A stretch of 64,000 nucleotides of DNA from JADLGL01 sp963732865 (lineage in GTDB: Bacteria; Pseudomonadota; Alphaproteobacteria; Rhizobiales; Kaistiaceae): contig CAVTBC010000004.1 of NCBI GenBank assembly GCA_963732865.1, positions 1-64,000 of the forward strand, read 5' to 3'. A program made the translations under genes and the position numbers. Of this stretch, positions 28,503-36,886 are shown in pieces. The notes under the pieces were generated by a model. It did not search any database and had not been told where the DNA came from. It was given only the letters and a program-made list of their open reading frames with translations. Numbering within the stretch: the stretch's first letter is position 1; each line of letters begins with the position of its first letter.

Positions 28503-28858
28503 GCCGCTCCGTTTTCGCGGAGGGCCGGCGTCGCGGCGATACGGGCGAAGGCGGTGGCAAGATCGTTGGCCATGGAAGCAAAGTTACGATCGACGGCGCC
28601 GGTACGGCCAATCAATACATAATCCATGCCGGCGCCGCCGCTCGCGGCGGCATCGCGCGCTAGCTCTTTCAGGCGACGCTTGACGCGGTTGCGGATGACG
28701 GCGTTGCCGACGCGGCGGGATACCGTGAAGCCGAAGCGCGGTTCGCTGCCCTCGGCGCCATTTCGCGCGGCCAACAGCACGAATCCCGGGCGCACAACGC
28801 GCGCCGCCTTGGACATGGCCTGATAGTCCGAGCGTGAGCGCAGTCGATTTAAATTCAC
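28499..28858 (-). CDS. rnpA: RnpA, RNase P protein component
   Basis: This 119-residue basic protein has the RNR signature GNAVIRNRVKRRLKE preceded by FGFTVSRRVG. It binds RNase P RNA and aids 5' maturation of tRNAs. The usual N-terminus NRLRSRSDYQA follows a GTG at 28858, with GGAG only three bases upstream; the longer frame to 29395 is not family-like. It sits between rpmH and yidC, the classic order. Confidence 0.92.
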   Translation of the reverse strand: MNLNRLRSRSDYQAMSKAARVVRPGFVLLAARNGAEGSEPRFGFTVSRRVGNAVIRNRVKRRLKELARDAAASGGAGMDYVLIGRTGAVDRNFASMANDLATAFARIAATPALRENGAA

Positions 28859-28890
28859 CGCTCCGGTCGGGCGCGCGGCCGGATACCGTG

Positions 28891-29025
28891 TCAGGCCGAC
28901 AGCCGTTTGCGGCCGCGGGCCCGCCGCGCGGCGATAACCTTGCGTCCGCCGGGCGTCGCCATCCGGGCCCGGAAACCATGCCGGCGCTTGCGCACAAGCC
29001 GGCTGGGTTGGTAGGTCCGTTTCAT
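28891..29025 (-). CDS. rpmH: 50S ribosomal protein L34
   Basis: This 44-residue gene was read directly from the sequence. It begins MKRTYQPSRLVRKRRHGF, continues with RMATPGGRKVIAARRARGRK and ends RLSA. This is the full universal L34 sequence. AGGAGG lies at good distance before the ATG at 29025. It leads the rpmH-rnpA-yidC operon. Confidence 0.97.
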   Translation of the reverse strand: MKRTYQPSRLVRKRRHGFRARMATPGGRKVIAARRARGRKRLSA

Positions 29026-29134
29026 TAATGGCCTCCTGAAGGGCGGTCTCTGCGTGAATGGGCGGCAGGCATGTCATCGCCGAACCAATTGGGCATGTCT
29101 GCCCGGCCGGCAAAGCCTCGCCCGATGCGCCGCG

Positions 29135-29164
29135 CTTATAGGGACAAGGCTTGGGCGGGTCAAT
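29135..29164 (-). promoter_or_regulatory. sigma-70 promoter of rpmH-rnpA-yidC
   Basis: On the minus strand TTGAAC (29164-29159) is followed after 18 bp by TATAAG (29140-29135), about 110 bp before the rpmH start. Confidence 0.6.
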
Positions 29165-29294
29165 GCAACCTTGCGGCCGAGAGATTATTTGACACAGGTC
29201 GAAGCGTAGACTTGGCGTCGGTCGCGGCGATGCGCAAGCCGACATCTTGCCTCGCTCGCTTGCTGAAAGCTGAGACAACGGCCGTTGGGGGACC

Positions 29295-30134
29295 ATGAGC
29301 GAGCAGCCGCCCGTCAGTAACGAGGACGCCGAAGGCAATGTCTGGGCGGCGCGGATCAAGACGCTGCTGCGTTTTGCGCCGCTCATCCTGCTCATCGTCG
29401 GCGGCCTGACGATCTCCTTCCTCGGCGTCTCGCGCTATTTGTCGCTGTCCTCGATCGTCGAGGGCCGTGCCGCGCTGGTCGACTATGTCGCCGACCAGCC
29501 GATCCGTACCATCGCCATCTATTCCGGCTTCTATGTCGTGGCCGTGGTCTTCTCGGTACCAGGCGGGTCTTTGTTGACCATTGCCGGCGGCATCCTGTTC
29601 GGCGGCGTCTTCGGCGGCATCATCACCACCCTGGCGGCGACGTTCGGCTCGGTCTGTGTCTACTACGTCGCCCGCACCGCCCTCGGCGACTGGATGCGAC
29701 GGCGGGCGGAGAAGATGGGGCCGCGGCTTGCCAACCTGACCGAGGGATTCCGCACCAACGCCTTCTACTTCATGGTCGTGCTGCGCCTGGTTCCGGTGAT
29801 GCCCTATTGGGCTTCGAACGCCATTCCGGCGCTGTTCGGTGTCGGCGTCTGGGTGTTCATCGCCTCGACGCTGGTCGGCCTCTTGCCATGGACAGTGAGC
29901 TTCGCCTTTTTCGGGGCGGCACTCGACGACCTCATCGAGGCGCAGGAGACCGCCAATCCAGGCTGCGCTCTGACCGATAGCTGCCAGCTCGATTTCTCGA
30001 CCATGACCTCCGGCCCGGTGATCACCGGCGTCGTCATTGCCCTGCTGGCGCTCGTCCCGGTGGTACTGCATTGGCGGTCGCAACGAAGGAAGCGGGCCGA
30101 CGAGGTCACATCCTCGGCTTCGACGGAGGTTTGA
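29295..30134 (+). CDS. TVP38/TMEM64 (VTT-domain) membrane protein
   Basis: This 279-residue membrane protein has about six hydrophobic segments. The VTT/DedA-like core shows VFSVPGGSLLTIAGGILFGG, a glycine-rich re-entrant loop, then FYFMVVLRLVPVMPYWASNAIPALFGV with the conserved Arg. A soluble insertion with two cysteines (PGCALTDSC) precedes the last helix. Relatives act in lipid scrambling or transport and membrane homeostasis. The start is ATG 29295. It is divergent from rpmH and 66 bp upstream of the sensor kinase. Confidence 0.87.
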   Translation: MSEQPPVSNEDAEGNVWAARIKTLLRFAPLILLIVGGLTISFLGVSRYLSLSSIVEGRAALVDYVADQPIRTIAIYSGFYVVAVVFSVPGGSLLTIAGGILFGGVFGGIITTLAATFGSVCVYYVARTALGDWMRRRAEKMGPRLANLTEGFRTNAFYFMVVLRLVPVMPYWASNAIPALFGVGVWVFIASTLVGLLPWTVSFAFFGAALDDLIEAQETANPGCALTDSCQLDFSTMTSGPVITGVVIALLALVPVVLHWRSQRRKRADEVTSSASTEV

Positions 30135-30200
30135 CCGCGCCCCGCGCCAAGCGCATCATTATGGGGGATTTGGCGGGCGCGCCTTTAAGGACGTTCAGCG

Positions 30201-31664
30201 GTGCAGGACGAAGAGCAAGAGATCGCGCCAACGGCACAGCGCCGGGTGCGCTTCGGCCTTTCCTGGAAACTTCTCGGCCTGACCGCGATTTTCGTCATGG
30301 TCAGCGAAGTGCTGATCTACGTGCCGTCGATCAGCACCTACCGCACATCCTGGCTCAATGACCGTCTGGCAACCGCCGCTTCGGCCAGCGTCGTTCTGAC
30401 GGCGAGCGATATGGAAGTACCGCGACAAGTGCAGGACGAACTCCTGGCCGTCGTCGGCGCGCGGGCCATCGCCATCCGGGAAGGCGACGTCAGCCGGCTG
30501 GTGGCGCGCGATGAGATGCCGGCGCGCGTCGACAAGACCGCGGATCTGCGCCAGCCCTCGGAATTCGGCAACATGGTCGAGGCGGTCGACACGCTGCTTT
30601 TCGGCGGCGGTGACCGGGTTCTGCGCGTGCTCGGCGATTCTCCGGGCGGCGGCGAACTCGAAGTGATCATGGACGAAAGCATGCTTCATGCGGCCATGAT
30701 CGACTATTCGCTGAACTCAATCTGGATGTCGCTGATCATCTCGATGATCACGGGCGCGCTCGTCTTCGTCGCGCTCAACCGGCTGCTCGTGCGGCCGATG
30801 CGGCGGATGTCGCAGAACATGGTGACCTTCACCGAGAAGCCGGAAGACGCCTCGCGCATCATCGTCGCCAGCCGCCGGCGCGACGAGATCGGCGTCGCCG
30901 AGGAACGGCTGGCGATGATGGAAAGCGATTTGCGCACGACGCTGAAGCAGCAGCGCCGCCTCGCCGATCTCGGCCTCGCCGTCTCCAAGATCGTGCATGA
31001 TCTGCGCAATATGCTGGCCTCGGCGCAGCTTCTGTCCGACCGCATCAGCACCCTGCCCGATCCGTCGGTGCAGCGCTTTGCGCCGAAGCTGATCGCGGCG
31101 CTCGACCGGGCGATCCATTTCGCCCAGTCGACGCTGGCCTATGGCAAGCCGAGCGAGGCGGCGCCCGAGCGGCGTCTGGTGCGGCTGCGCGCTATCGTCG
31201 CCGATGTCGCCCAAGTGCTCGGCCTCGATCATCATCCGACGATCGAATGGGACAATCGCGTGCCGGCCGATCTTGAGGTCGACGCCGATCCGGACCAGCT
31301 GTTTCGCGTTCTGATGAATTTGTGCCGCAACGCGGCCGAGGCGATGGAAGGCGATACCGACGCCTCCGTGGTTAACCGGCTGTCGGTCGACGCCTCGCGG
31401 AGCGGCGGCGTGGTGACGATGCGGGTGAGCGACACCGGCCCGGGCCTGCCCGCCCGCGCGATTGAGCATTTGTTCCAGCCGTTCCAGGGTTCGGGGCGCG
31501 CCGGCGGCACCGGCCTTGGCCTCGCGATCTCGGCGGAGCTGGTCAAGGCGCATGGCGGCGACATCGAACTTGTGCCGCAGACGGGACCGGGGACGGTGTT
31601 CGCAATAACCCTGCCGGACCGTCCGATCGACTTCGCCCGGGCTTCCCGATCCGCTTCGGCCTGA
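30201..31664 (+). CDS. orphan membrane sensor histidine kinase
   Basis: This 487-residue kinase has a first membrane helix at about 24-44, a periplasmic sensor region to about 175, a second helix (MSLIISMITGALVFVAL) and a HAMP-like linker. The phospho-acceptor box IVHDLRNMLASAQ lies near residue 266. The ATPase domain shows LMNLCRNAAEAM, DTGPGLP and GGTGLGLAIS. No response regulator is encoded nearby, so the partner is elsewhere. GTG 30201 has AAGGA nine bases upstream. The glycosyltransferase follows by three bases, so the two are probably co-transcribed. Confidence 0.9.
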   Translation: MQDEEQEIAPTAQRRVRFGLSWKLLGLTAIFVMVSEVLIYVPSISTYRTSWLNDRLATAASASVVLTASDMEVPRQVQDELLAVVGARAIAIREGDVSRLVARDEMPARVDKTADLRQPSEFGNMVEAVDTLLFGGGDRVLRVLGDSPGGGELEVIMDESMLHAAMIDYSLNSIWMSLIISMITGALVFVALNRLLVRPMRRMSQNMVTFTEKPEDASRIIVASRRRDEIGVAEERLAMMESDLRTTLKQQRRLADLGLAVSKIVHDLRNMLASAQLLSDRISTLPDPSVQRFAPKLIAALDRAIHFAQSTLAYGKPSEAAPERRLVRLRAIVADVAQVLGLDHHPTIEWDNRVPADLEVDADPDQLFRVLMNLCRNAAEAMEGDTDASVVNRLSVDASRSGGVVTMRVSDTGPGLPARAIEHLFQPFQGSGRAGGTGLGLAISAELVKAHGGDIELVPQTGPGTVFAITLPDRPIDFARASRSASA

Positions 31665-31667
31665 CCG

Positions 31668-32792
31668 ATGAGCCAGCCACCGATCCGGCGCGACGACGGG
31701 CGGCCGAGCGTCTGCCTGTGCATGATCGTCAAGGACGAAGCGCACGTCATCCGGCGGTGCCTCAATTCGGTGTTGCCGTTCATCGACGCCTGGATGATCT
31801 CGGACACCGGTTCAAGCGACGATACCGGCGCGGTCATCGGCGAGATGCTCTCCGGCCTGCCGGGCGCGTTGCGGCACGACGCGTGGCAGGATTTCAGCCA
31901 CAACCGAAACCTGGCAGTCGAGCGCGCGCGCGCCTGGGCGGACTATGCGCTGCTGATCGACGCCGATGAGGAGCTCGTCGCGGACGAGGGCTTCGTCCTG
32001 CCGCCGCTGACCGCCGACGCCTATGTGACGAAGCACAAGGGCGCCAATTCGAGCACGGTCTTCTTTCGCCCGCAGTTCATCCGCAACGCGCTGCCCTGGC
32101 GCTATGTCGGCGTCCTTCATGAGGCGCTGGTCTGCGCCGAGGCGAAACCGGCGGAGGCCCTGTCCGGTCTCCTATGCGTCGGTCATTTCGACAGCGCGCG
32201 CAACCAATTGAGCCAGGAAGAGAAATACCGCCGCGACGCGGCCGTGTTGGAGGCGGCGCTGCAAGACGAACCGGGCAATGCGCGCCACGTTTTCTACTTG
32301 GCGCAAAGCTACCGGGACGCCGGAATGATCGATCAGGCGGTCGCCGCCTATGAGCGCCGCGCCGGCATGGGCGGCTGGGGCGAAGAGATCTGGTACGCGC
32401 TCTTCCAGGCTGGGCTCTTGAAGCTTGGCCAGGGGGCGGAGGCCGGCGGCGTCGCGGCGCTTCTCCAGGCGTTCGATGTGCGGCCGGCGCGCGCCGAGCC
32501 GCTTTGCGCGCTCGCACGCCACTACCGCCTCAAGAAGCAGTGGCACCTCGCCTATCTGTTTGCGGCGCAGGCGGCGGGGATGGAAAGACCTGACGACCGT
32601 CTGTTTCTCGATGATGACGTCTATGCCTGGCGGGCGGCGGATGAACGCAGCATCGCCGCCTACTACACGGGCCGCTATCAGGAATCGCTCGATCTTGCCG
32701 AACGCCTGCTCCAGGGCGCTGCGTTGCCGGCGGCGCAGCGCGCACGCGTCGCGGAAAACCGACGTTTTGCTGAGGCGAAGATAGGCGGCTAG
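31668..32792 (+). CDS. family 2 glycosyltransferase with C-terminal TPR-like repeats
   Basis: This 374-residue protein has a GT2 domain of the SunS/YfdH-like small type: VCLCMIVKDEAHVIRRCL, MISDTGSSDDT and the metal-binding DADEEL (about residues 101-106). After about residue 185 it becomes helical with TPR-like units (ARHVFYLAQSYRDAGMIDQAVAAYERR, YYTGRYQESLDLAERLL). Such GT2-TPR proteins often glycosylate proteins or peptides. The gene converges on two Thr-rich collagen-like genes, so these could be its acceptors; this is inference from position. Confidence 0.85.
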   Translation: MSQPPIRRDDGRPSVCLCMIVKDEAHVIRRCLNSVLPFIDAWMISDTGSSDDTGAVIGEMLSGLPGALRHDAWQDFSHNRNLAVERARAWADYALLIDADEELVADEGFVLPPLTADAYVTKHKGANSSTVFFRPQFIRNALPWRYVGVLHEALVCAEAKPAEALSGLLCVGHFDSARNQLSQEEKYRRDAAVLEAALQDEPGNARHVFYLAQSYRDAGMIDQAVAAYERRAGMGGWGEEIWYALFQAGLLKLGQGAEAGGVAALLQAFDVRPARAEPLCALARHYRLKKQWHLAYLFAAQAAGMERPDDRLFLDDDVYAWRAADERSIAAYYTGRYQESLDLAERLLQGAALPAAQRARVAENRRFAEAKIGG

Positions 32793-32822
32793 CTGCCTTC
32801 ATACCTTGGCGCGAAGATGGAA

Positions 32823-32843
32823 ATGGGGCCAAAAAGGCCCCAT
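32823..32843. terminator. hairpin between convergent glycosyltransferase and collagen-like genes
   Basis: ATGGGGCC (32823-32830) pairs with GGCCCCAT (32836-32843) around an AAAAA loop. No T run follows on either strand, so it may be only a weak or rho-assisted terminator. Confidence 0.45.
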
Positions 32844-32878
32844 CCCGATTCGCGTAGTTATGTCCTTCGGCGGCGGTT

Positions 32879-33679
32879 CTAGGCCGGAGCGCCGGTCAGA
32901 CCTGTGGCGCCAGTCGGGCCGGTGGCACCGGTTGGCCCGGTCGGACCGGTCGGACCAGTTGCACCGGTCGGACCCGTGGGTCCGGTGGCGCCTGTCGGGC
33001 CGGTGGGACCAGTCGCGCCGGTCGGGCCGGTGGCTCCGGTGGGACCAGTCGCGCCGGTCGGGCCGGTGGCTCCGGTTGGCCCGGTCGGGCCGGTCTCCCC
33101 TACTGGTCCAGTCGGGCCGGTGGCGCCTGTCGGGCCAGTGGCACCCGTTGGGCCGGTGGCGCCAGCGGGGCCGGTGGGACCCGTCGCGCCGGCTGGGCCC
33201 GTGGGGCCAGTTGCGCCTACGGGGCCGGTCGGCCCCGTAGCGCCTGTTGGACCGGTGGCGCCGGCGGGACCGGCAGGACCGGTCGCGCCCTTCGCGCCCT
33301 TCGCGCCGGCCGGGCCTTGGTCACCCTGCGGGCCCACTGGTCCGCACATAGCCACCACCGCGTCGGCGCTCTGATATTCTTCGCCGTTGACATACACCCT
33401 CAGCGTGACGATGCAGTCAGACGGCAAATAGACGACGTCGAACACGAACCGACCGTCGTCCTCGGAGGTCAACTCGACGCCGTTGTCGAGCGTCACGCGG
33501 ACGCTGCCGGGGTGGGTCCAACCGCTCACCACTAGGTGCCCGCCGCGTACGATCACCTCATCGAATGTAACGACCGATGCCTGGCCGTAGGCCTGCGCCA
33601 AACTCAGGACATGGACGGTCGATGTGGTCATCGCCAGTGCGCCGATCGCCACCGTCCTCTTCCACTTACCCATCTTCAT
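32879..33679 (-). CDS. secreted collagen-like protein 1 (Thr-rich GPTGATG repeats)
   Basis: This 266-residue protein has a signal peptide (about 1-33), a beta-rich N-domain of about 78 residues (VTFDEVIVRGGHLVVSGW, DGRFVFDVVYLPSDC), and from Gly113 to the end about 51 Gly-X-Y triplets, mostly GPT and GAT. Two cysteines (89 and 112) flank the last strand just before the collagen part and are kept in both paralogues, suggesting a disulfide at the base of a triple helix. There is no C-terminal anchor. GAGGAG precedes ATG 33679. It is a tandem paralogue of the next gene. The function is unknown; a trimeric surface or matrix stalk is plausible. Confidence 0.85.
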   Translation of the reverse strand: MKMGKWKRTVAIGALAMTTSTVHVLSLAQAYGQASVVTFDEVIVRGGHLVVSGWTHPGSVRVTLDNGVELTSEDDGRFVFDVVYLPSDCIVTLRVYVNGEEYQSADAVVAMCGPVGPQGDQGPAGAKGAKGATGPAGPAGATGPTGATGPTGPVGATGPTGPAGATGPTGPAGATGPTGATGPTGATGPTGPVGETGPTGPTGATGPTGATGPTGATGPTGATGPTGPTGATGPTGPTGATGPTGPTGPTGATGPTGATGLTGAPA

Positions 33680-33826
33680 TTTGTGCTCCTCTGAAAAGGG
33701 CTTTCGTTACGTTTTGGTCTCGCCCCGCCACCTACGATCGCCTCGAATCCTTGATGCTGAAGGGCCAAACAGCAGTTTTCTAAGGGGGGCGGGACCGTCG
33801 GACGGGACCGCTCAAAGTCCCGCCTT

Positions 33827-34636
33827 CTAGCCCACCGGGCCTGTGGCGCCGGTTGGACCGATCGGTCCGGTTGCCCCGGTGGGGCCGGCAGGGCCAGTCG
33901 GACCTGTCGGTCCGGCGGGTCCGGTCGGACCGGTCGGGCCAGCCGGGCCGGTGGCGCCGGTCGGACCAGCCGGGCCAGTGGCGCCGGTAGCGCCGGTAGC
34001 GCCGGTCGGACCTGTGGCGCCAGTCGTGCCAGGTGCCCCGGTAGGCCCGGTCGCACCGGCCGGTCCAGTCGCTCCGGTAGCACCTGCGGGACCCGTCGGA
34101 CCGCCCGGGCCGGTCGCACCTTTCTGGCCCGTCGGACCGGTCGGACCCGTCGGGCCGGTCGCACCGGCAGGACCTTTAGGACCGGTCGCCCCCGTGGCGC
34201 CCGTGGCGCCGGCCGCGCCAGTTGGACCAATCGCTCCCTTGGCACCTGCAGGACCAGTGGGGCCGGTGGCCCCGGTCGGACCTTGCGTCCCCATCGGCCC
34301 GCAAAGGGCGACGACCGCATCGGCGGACTGGTTGGTCGCCCCTTGCAGATGGACCTTCACAGTGACGGTGCAGTCACTCGGCAGATAGACGAGATGAAAC
34401 TCGAAACGACCGTCTTCACCGGACGTAGCCTCGAAGCTGTTATCGACGGTGACACGAACGTTGCCGGGATTGGTCCACCCGGTCACAATCAGCTCGCCGC
34501 CCCGGATCGTCACCTCGTCGAAGGTGATGGCGGAAGTCTGGCTATAAGCCTGCGCAAGACCGAGGATATGTATGGTGGAGGTTGTGATCGCGAGGGCGCC
34601 AATTGCGGCCGTCCTCTTCCATTTGCCCGCCTTCAT
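33827..34636 (-). CDS. secreted collagen-like protein 2 (tandem paralogue)
   Basis: This 269-residue protein has the same plan as its neighbour: signal peptide (MKAGKWKRTAAIGALAITTS...), N-domain with ITFDEVTIRGGELIVTGW and FHLVYLPSDC, Cys89 and Cys112, then about 52 Gly-X-Y triplets with GPT, GAT and GPA units plus a few Lys-containing ones (GPK, GQK). I chose ATG 34636, preceded by AGAGGAAA, over the upstream start. The 147-bp gap to protein 1 contains a GGCGGGAC/GTCCCGCC inverted pair. The high Thr content offers many O-glycosylation sites, as in Bacillus BclA. Confidence 0.85.
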   Translation of the reverse strand: MKAGKWKRTAAIGALAITTSTIHILGLAQAYSQTSAITFDEVTIRGGELIVTGWTNPGNVRVTVDNSFEATSGEDGRFEFHLVYLPSDCTVTVKVHLQGATNQSADAVVALCGPMGTQGPTGATGPTGPAGAKGAIGPTGAAGATGATGATGPKGPAGATGPTGPTGPTGQKGATGPGGPTGPAGATGATGPAGATGPTGAPGTTGATGPTGATGATGATGPAGPTGATGPAGPTGPTGPAGPTGPTGPAGPTGATGPIGPTGATGPVG

Positions 34637-34815
34637 GGATTTTCCTCTCAAGATAACGCCGGCATGCTGCAACGCCGGCTCATTGGGTTTGTTTAGCTGA
34701 TTCGGCGCATCTACTCGTTAGCGGCACCACTAAAACTGATTCGTTCTGCAGTTGTGTTGCATGAAAGGTACGACTTCGGAGCGTGGCTAGCACGGAAGAG
34801 TCTTGAGGGGTGCAG

Positions 34816-35427
34816 ATGCACGTAAAGGTGGTCTTCATTTGCGGACCGTGGGGATCCGGTACGTCGCTCGTCGCCGAACTGGCGGAGTCAATTGGCCTTG
34901 CCGGCCTGCCGCCCTATTTCGCTTCCTACGACCCGCGAACCGTCAACACTTTCGAATCAAACAGGTTTCGCGCTCTGCTCATGTCGCTCGCTTCGGAGGA
35001 GACGGTCAGCCTCTTCTCCGAAGACCGAGGACATATCCGCGATGCCCTCTCGGCCTTGGCGCGCGAACTCGCAGACGCGGTGCCGGCGGCGACCTATTTC
35101 CTTAAGCACGCCCTTGCCTGCCTTGTCCTGCCCGAGCTGGCCGAGGTCTTCGACGCACGATTCGTTTTCGTGGCCAGACCGCTGGAGGACATCGAGCGTA
35201 GCCGCGCGCGGCGCAATTGGCCCCTGGCATTCGGTGAGAAGGGAGCGGTCAAGCTCTATGCGAAGATGTTCGACTTCTTCGCCGGCAGCGATGCGCCGAT
35301 CCTCTTCCTGAAATACCCCGATCTGCTGAGAAACCCGGCCCCGGTCATCGACAGCCTCATTGCCTTCTGCGATGTCGAGCCGGCGCGATCCCGGCAGGAA
35401 CTCCTCAACAAAATCCGCATAACTTAG
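34816..35427 (+). CDS. sulfotransferase-family P-loop protein
   Basis: This 203-residue protein opens with VVFICGPWGSGTSLVAELAESIG, the 5' phosphate-binding P-loop of PAPS-dependent sulfotransferases (form G.. .SGTS). A later FVFVARPLEDIERSRARRNW segment matches the 3'-phosphate-binding Arg/Ser strand of that family, and LFLKYPDLLRNP the C-terminal conserved part. ATG 34816 follows GAGGGG. It is divergent from collagen-like gene 2. The acceptor is not known; a surface glycan or a modified collagen-like protein would fit the context (inference). Confidence 0.75.
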   Translation: MHVKVVFICGPWGSGTSLVAELAESIGLAGLPPYFASYDPRTVNTFESNRFRALLMSLASEETVSLFSEDRGHIRDALSALARELADAVPAATYFLKHALACLVLPELAEVFDARFVFVARPLEDIERSRARRNWPLAFGEKGAVKLYAKMFDFFAGSDAPILFLKYPDLLRNPAPVIDSLIAFCDVEPARSRQELLNKIRIT

Positions 35428-35564
35428 CCGCCAGCCGGTCGCGGCGTTTCGACCTTCCCGCCGTGCCGTCCGTGCTAACCGGTCGGTAAGGTTATCGGTG
35501 CGAATTTCGGCGGGCCGCGTACGGCGCCGACGATCCCGGCGCTGATGGCAAGAAGGCCAGTGTC

Positions 35565-36272
35565 GTGTATTCAGTTCCCGCCGAGACCGCGGCCCTGCCC
35601 GGTCGCAAAATCAATTCGCTCGAAGATTTGCTCCACTATGCCGAAGGCGCCCTCGATGGACCCGGCCTTGCCCGGATCATCGCGAGATGGCCGCCGCGAC
35701 CGCATGAGCAGAAATACCTCGATACAAGGCGATGGCTGGAGAAGCTGTGGTATGCGGCGGCCGGGCTTGGCCTGCAGAACAGCCGGCCGCTGCGCATCCT
35801 TGATCTCGGCACCGGCGCCGGCCATTTCCCCTTTGTCTGCCGCGCCCTCGGCCATGAGGTGGTCGCCCTCGACCGCGGCGACAGCCCGTTCTTCAAGGCG
35901 ATGGCGGGTTGGGTGGGGTTCGAGCCGGTGGATCACATGATCCGGCCGTTTCGCAAGCTCCCCGATTTCGGCGGCCGGTTCGACCTCGTCACGGCCTTCC
36001 GCATCGGCTTCAATGTGAAGCCGGACCGGACGACCTATGACCTGCCGGAATGGACGTTCTTCCTAGACCATATCGAGGACGACATCCTGAGGCCCGGCGG
36101 CGCGCTATGCCTGAAGTTCAACGTCTCGCCGAATCGCACCGGCCGGAAGGCCGACGACCCCGAATTGCGGGCGCTGTTTGCCGCGCATGGCGCAAGAGAC
36201 ATGCCGGGCCGCTTTGTGACGTTCGATCCGCTGCGCCGCGGCACCGAGAGGCCCGAGGTCGCGGCGGCCTGA
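35565..36272 (+). CDS. class I SAM-dependent methyltransferase
   Basis: This 235-residue protein has the SAM-binding motif I ILDLGTGAGHFPFVCRALGH (about residues 78-97), followed by VVALDRGD, the acidic end of strand 2. The FDLVTAFRIGFN and LRPGGALCLKFN segments are the usual post-motif strands. The substrate is unknown. The start is GTG 35565 with AAGAAGG eight bases before. The gene follows the sulfotransferase-like gene at 137 bp in the same direction, so they may share a role in surface-molecule modification (inference). Confidence 0.85.
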   Translation: MYSVPAETAALPGRKINSLEDLLHYAEGALDGPGLARIIARWPPRPHEQKYLDTRRWLEKLWYAAAGLGLQNSRPLRILDLGTGAGHFPFVCRALGHEVVALDRGDSPFFKAMAGWVGFEPVDHMIRPFRKLPDFGGRFDLVTAFRIGFNVKPDRTTYDLPEWTFFLDHIEDDILRPGGALCLKFNVSPNRTGRKADDPELRALFAAHGARDMPGRFVTFDPLRRGTERPEVAAA

Positions 36273-36284
36273 CGCGGCCGACCC

Positions 36285-36692
36285 TTAGCGCACGGCGTTG
36301 ACGGTCGCCTCGACCTCACGCACGTCGTGATTGACGAGTTCCTTGTGCGCCTCGCCGAGCAGGGCGGCCTTGAGCCCCGCTGAATAATGCGGACGCATTT
36401 CGCCGAGCGTCCTAGCCGACGCGATGATGAGCACTTTCTCGATCCGCCCGGCCTGGACTTCACTGTCCAGCCAAGCCGACACGGCGGCGGCGAAGGCGTC
36501 TTCGCCGAGCTGGCCGTGGTCGGGATTGGCAGAACTGCTGCGATGATGCCCGCCCGAAGAGGGCGCATGCGGATGCAGCGCCGGGGAGTCGATCTGCTCC
36601 AACTCCAAATGCCCCTCGCGGCCGCGATTGCGAAAAAGGCTGAGTTCGGCACCGTCGGCGACGGCAATAAGGGCGTTGTGGGGAACAAGCAC
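36285..36692 (-). CDS. host-attachment family protein
   Basis: This 135-residue protein begins LVPHNALIAVADGAELSLFRN and ends with the segment KVLIIASARTLGEMRPHYSAGLKAALLGEAHKELVNHDVREVEATV. These are the conserved ends of the Host_attach family (PF10116), linked in Agrobacterium to attachment to host cells. The middle is His/Ser/Pro-rich and low in complexity. GTG 36692 has AAGGAG seven bases upstream, so I prefer it over the longer frame. It converges on the methyltransferase. Confidence 0.8.
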   Translation of the reverse strand: MLVPHNALIAVADGAELSLFRNRGREGHLELEQIDSPALHPHAPSSGGHHRSSSANPDHGQLGEDAFAAAVSAWLDSEVQAGRIEKVLIIASARTLGEMRPHYSAGLKAALLGEAHKELVNHDVREVEATVNAVR

Positions 36693-36886
36693 GATCAGGC
36701 TCCTTGATGTTGGTGAGGCCTTATAGCGCCGCGCGGACCAGCGCAATTGACACCGGTCAATCGCGGCAGCGGAGCGGCAGGGCCGCGCCACCCCACATCT
36801 TCGGAACAAGCTGATCCGGTCGGGACGCAAACGCCCCCGCGCGGCATCCCGACCGGCTTAGTGGAATCCGTTCGGATCCGGCACCG

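Noticed and set aside
28860..29295. Possible replication origin near rpmH
   Set aside because: No dnaA gene, no DnaA-box cluster (TTATCCACA-like) and no AT-rich unwinding stretch are seen.
32904..33374. Plus-strand frame with APVGPVGP repeats
   Set aside because: It is the antisense reading of the GPTGATG collagen codons of the minus-strand gene and has no signal peptide or ribosome site.
32880..34300. Dense short direct repeats that look like a CRISPR or satellite array
   Set aside because: They are Gly-X-Y codon repeats of two collagen-like genes with intact frames and no regular spacer pattern.
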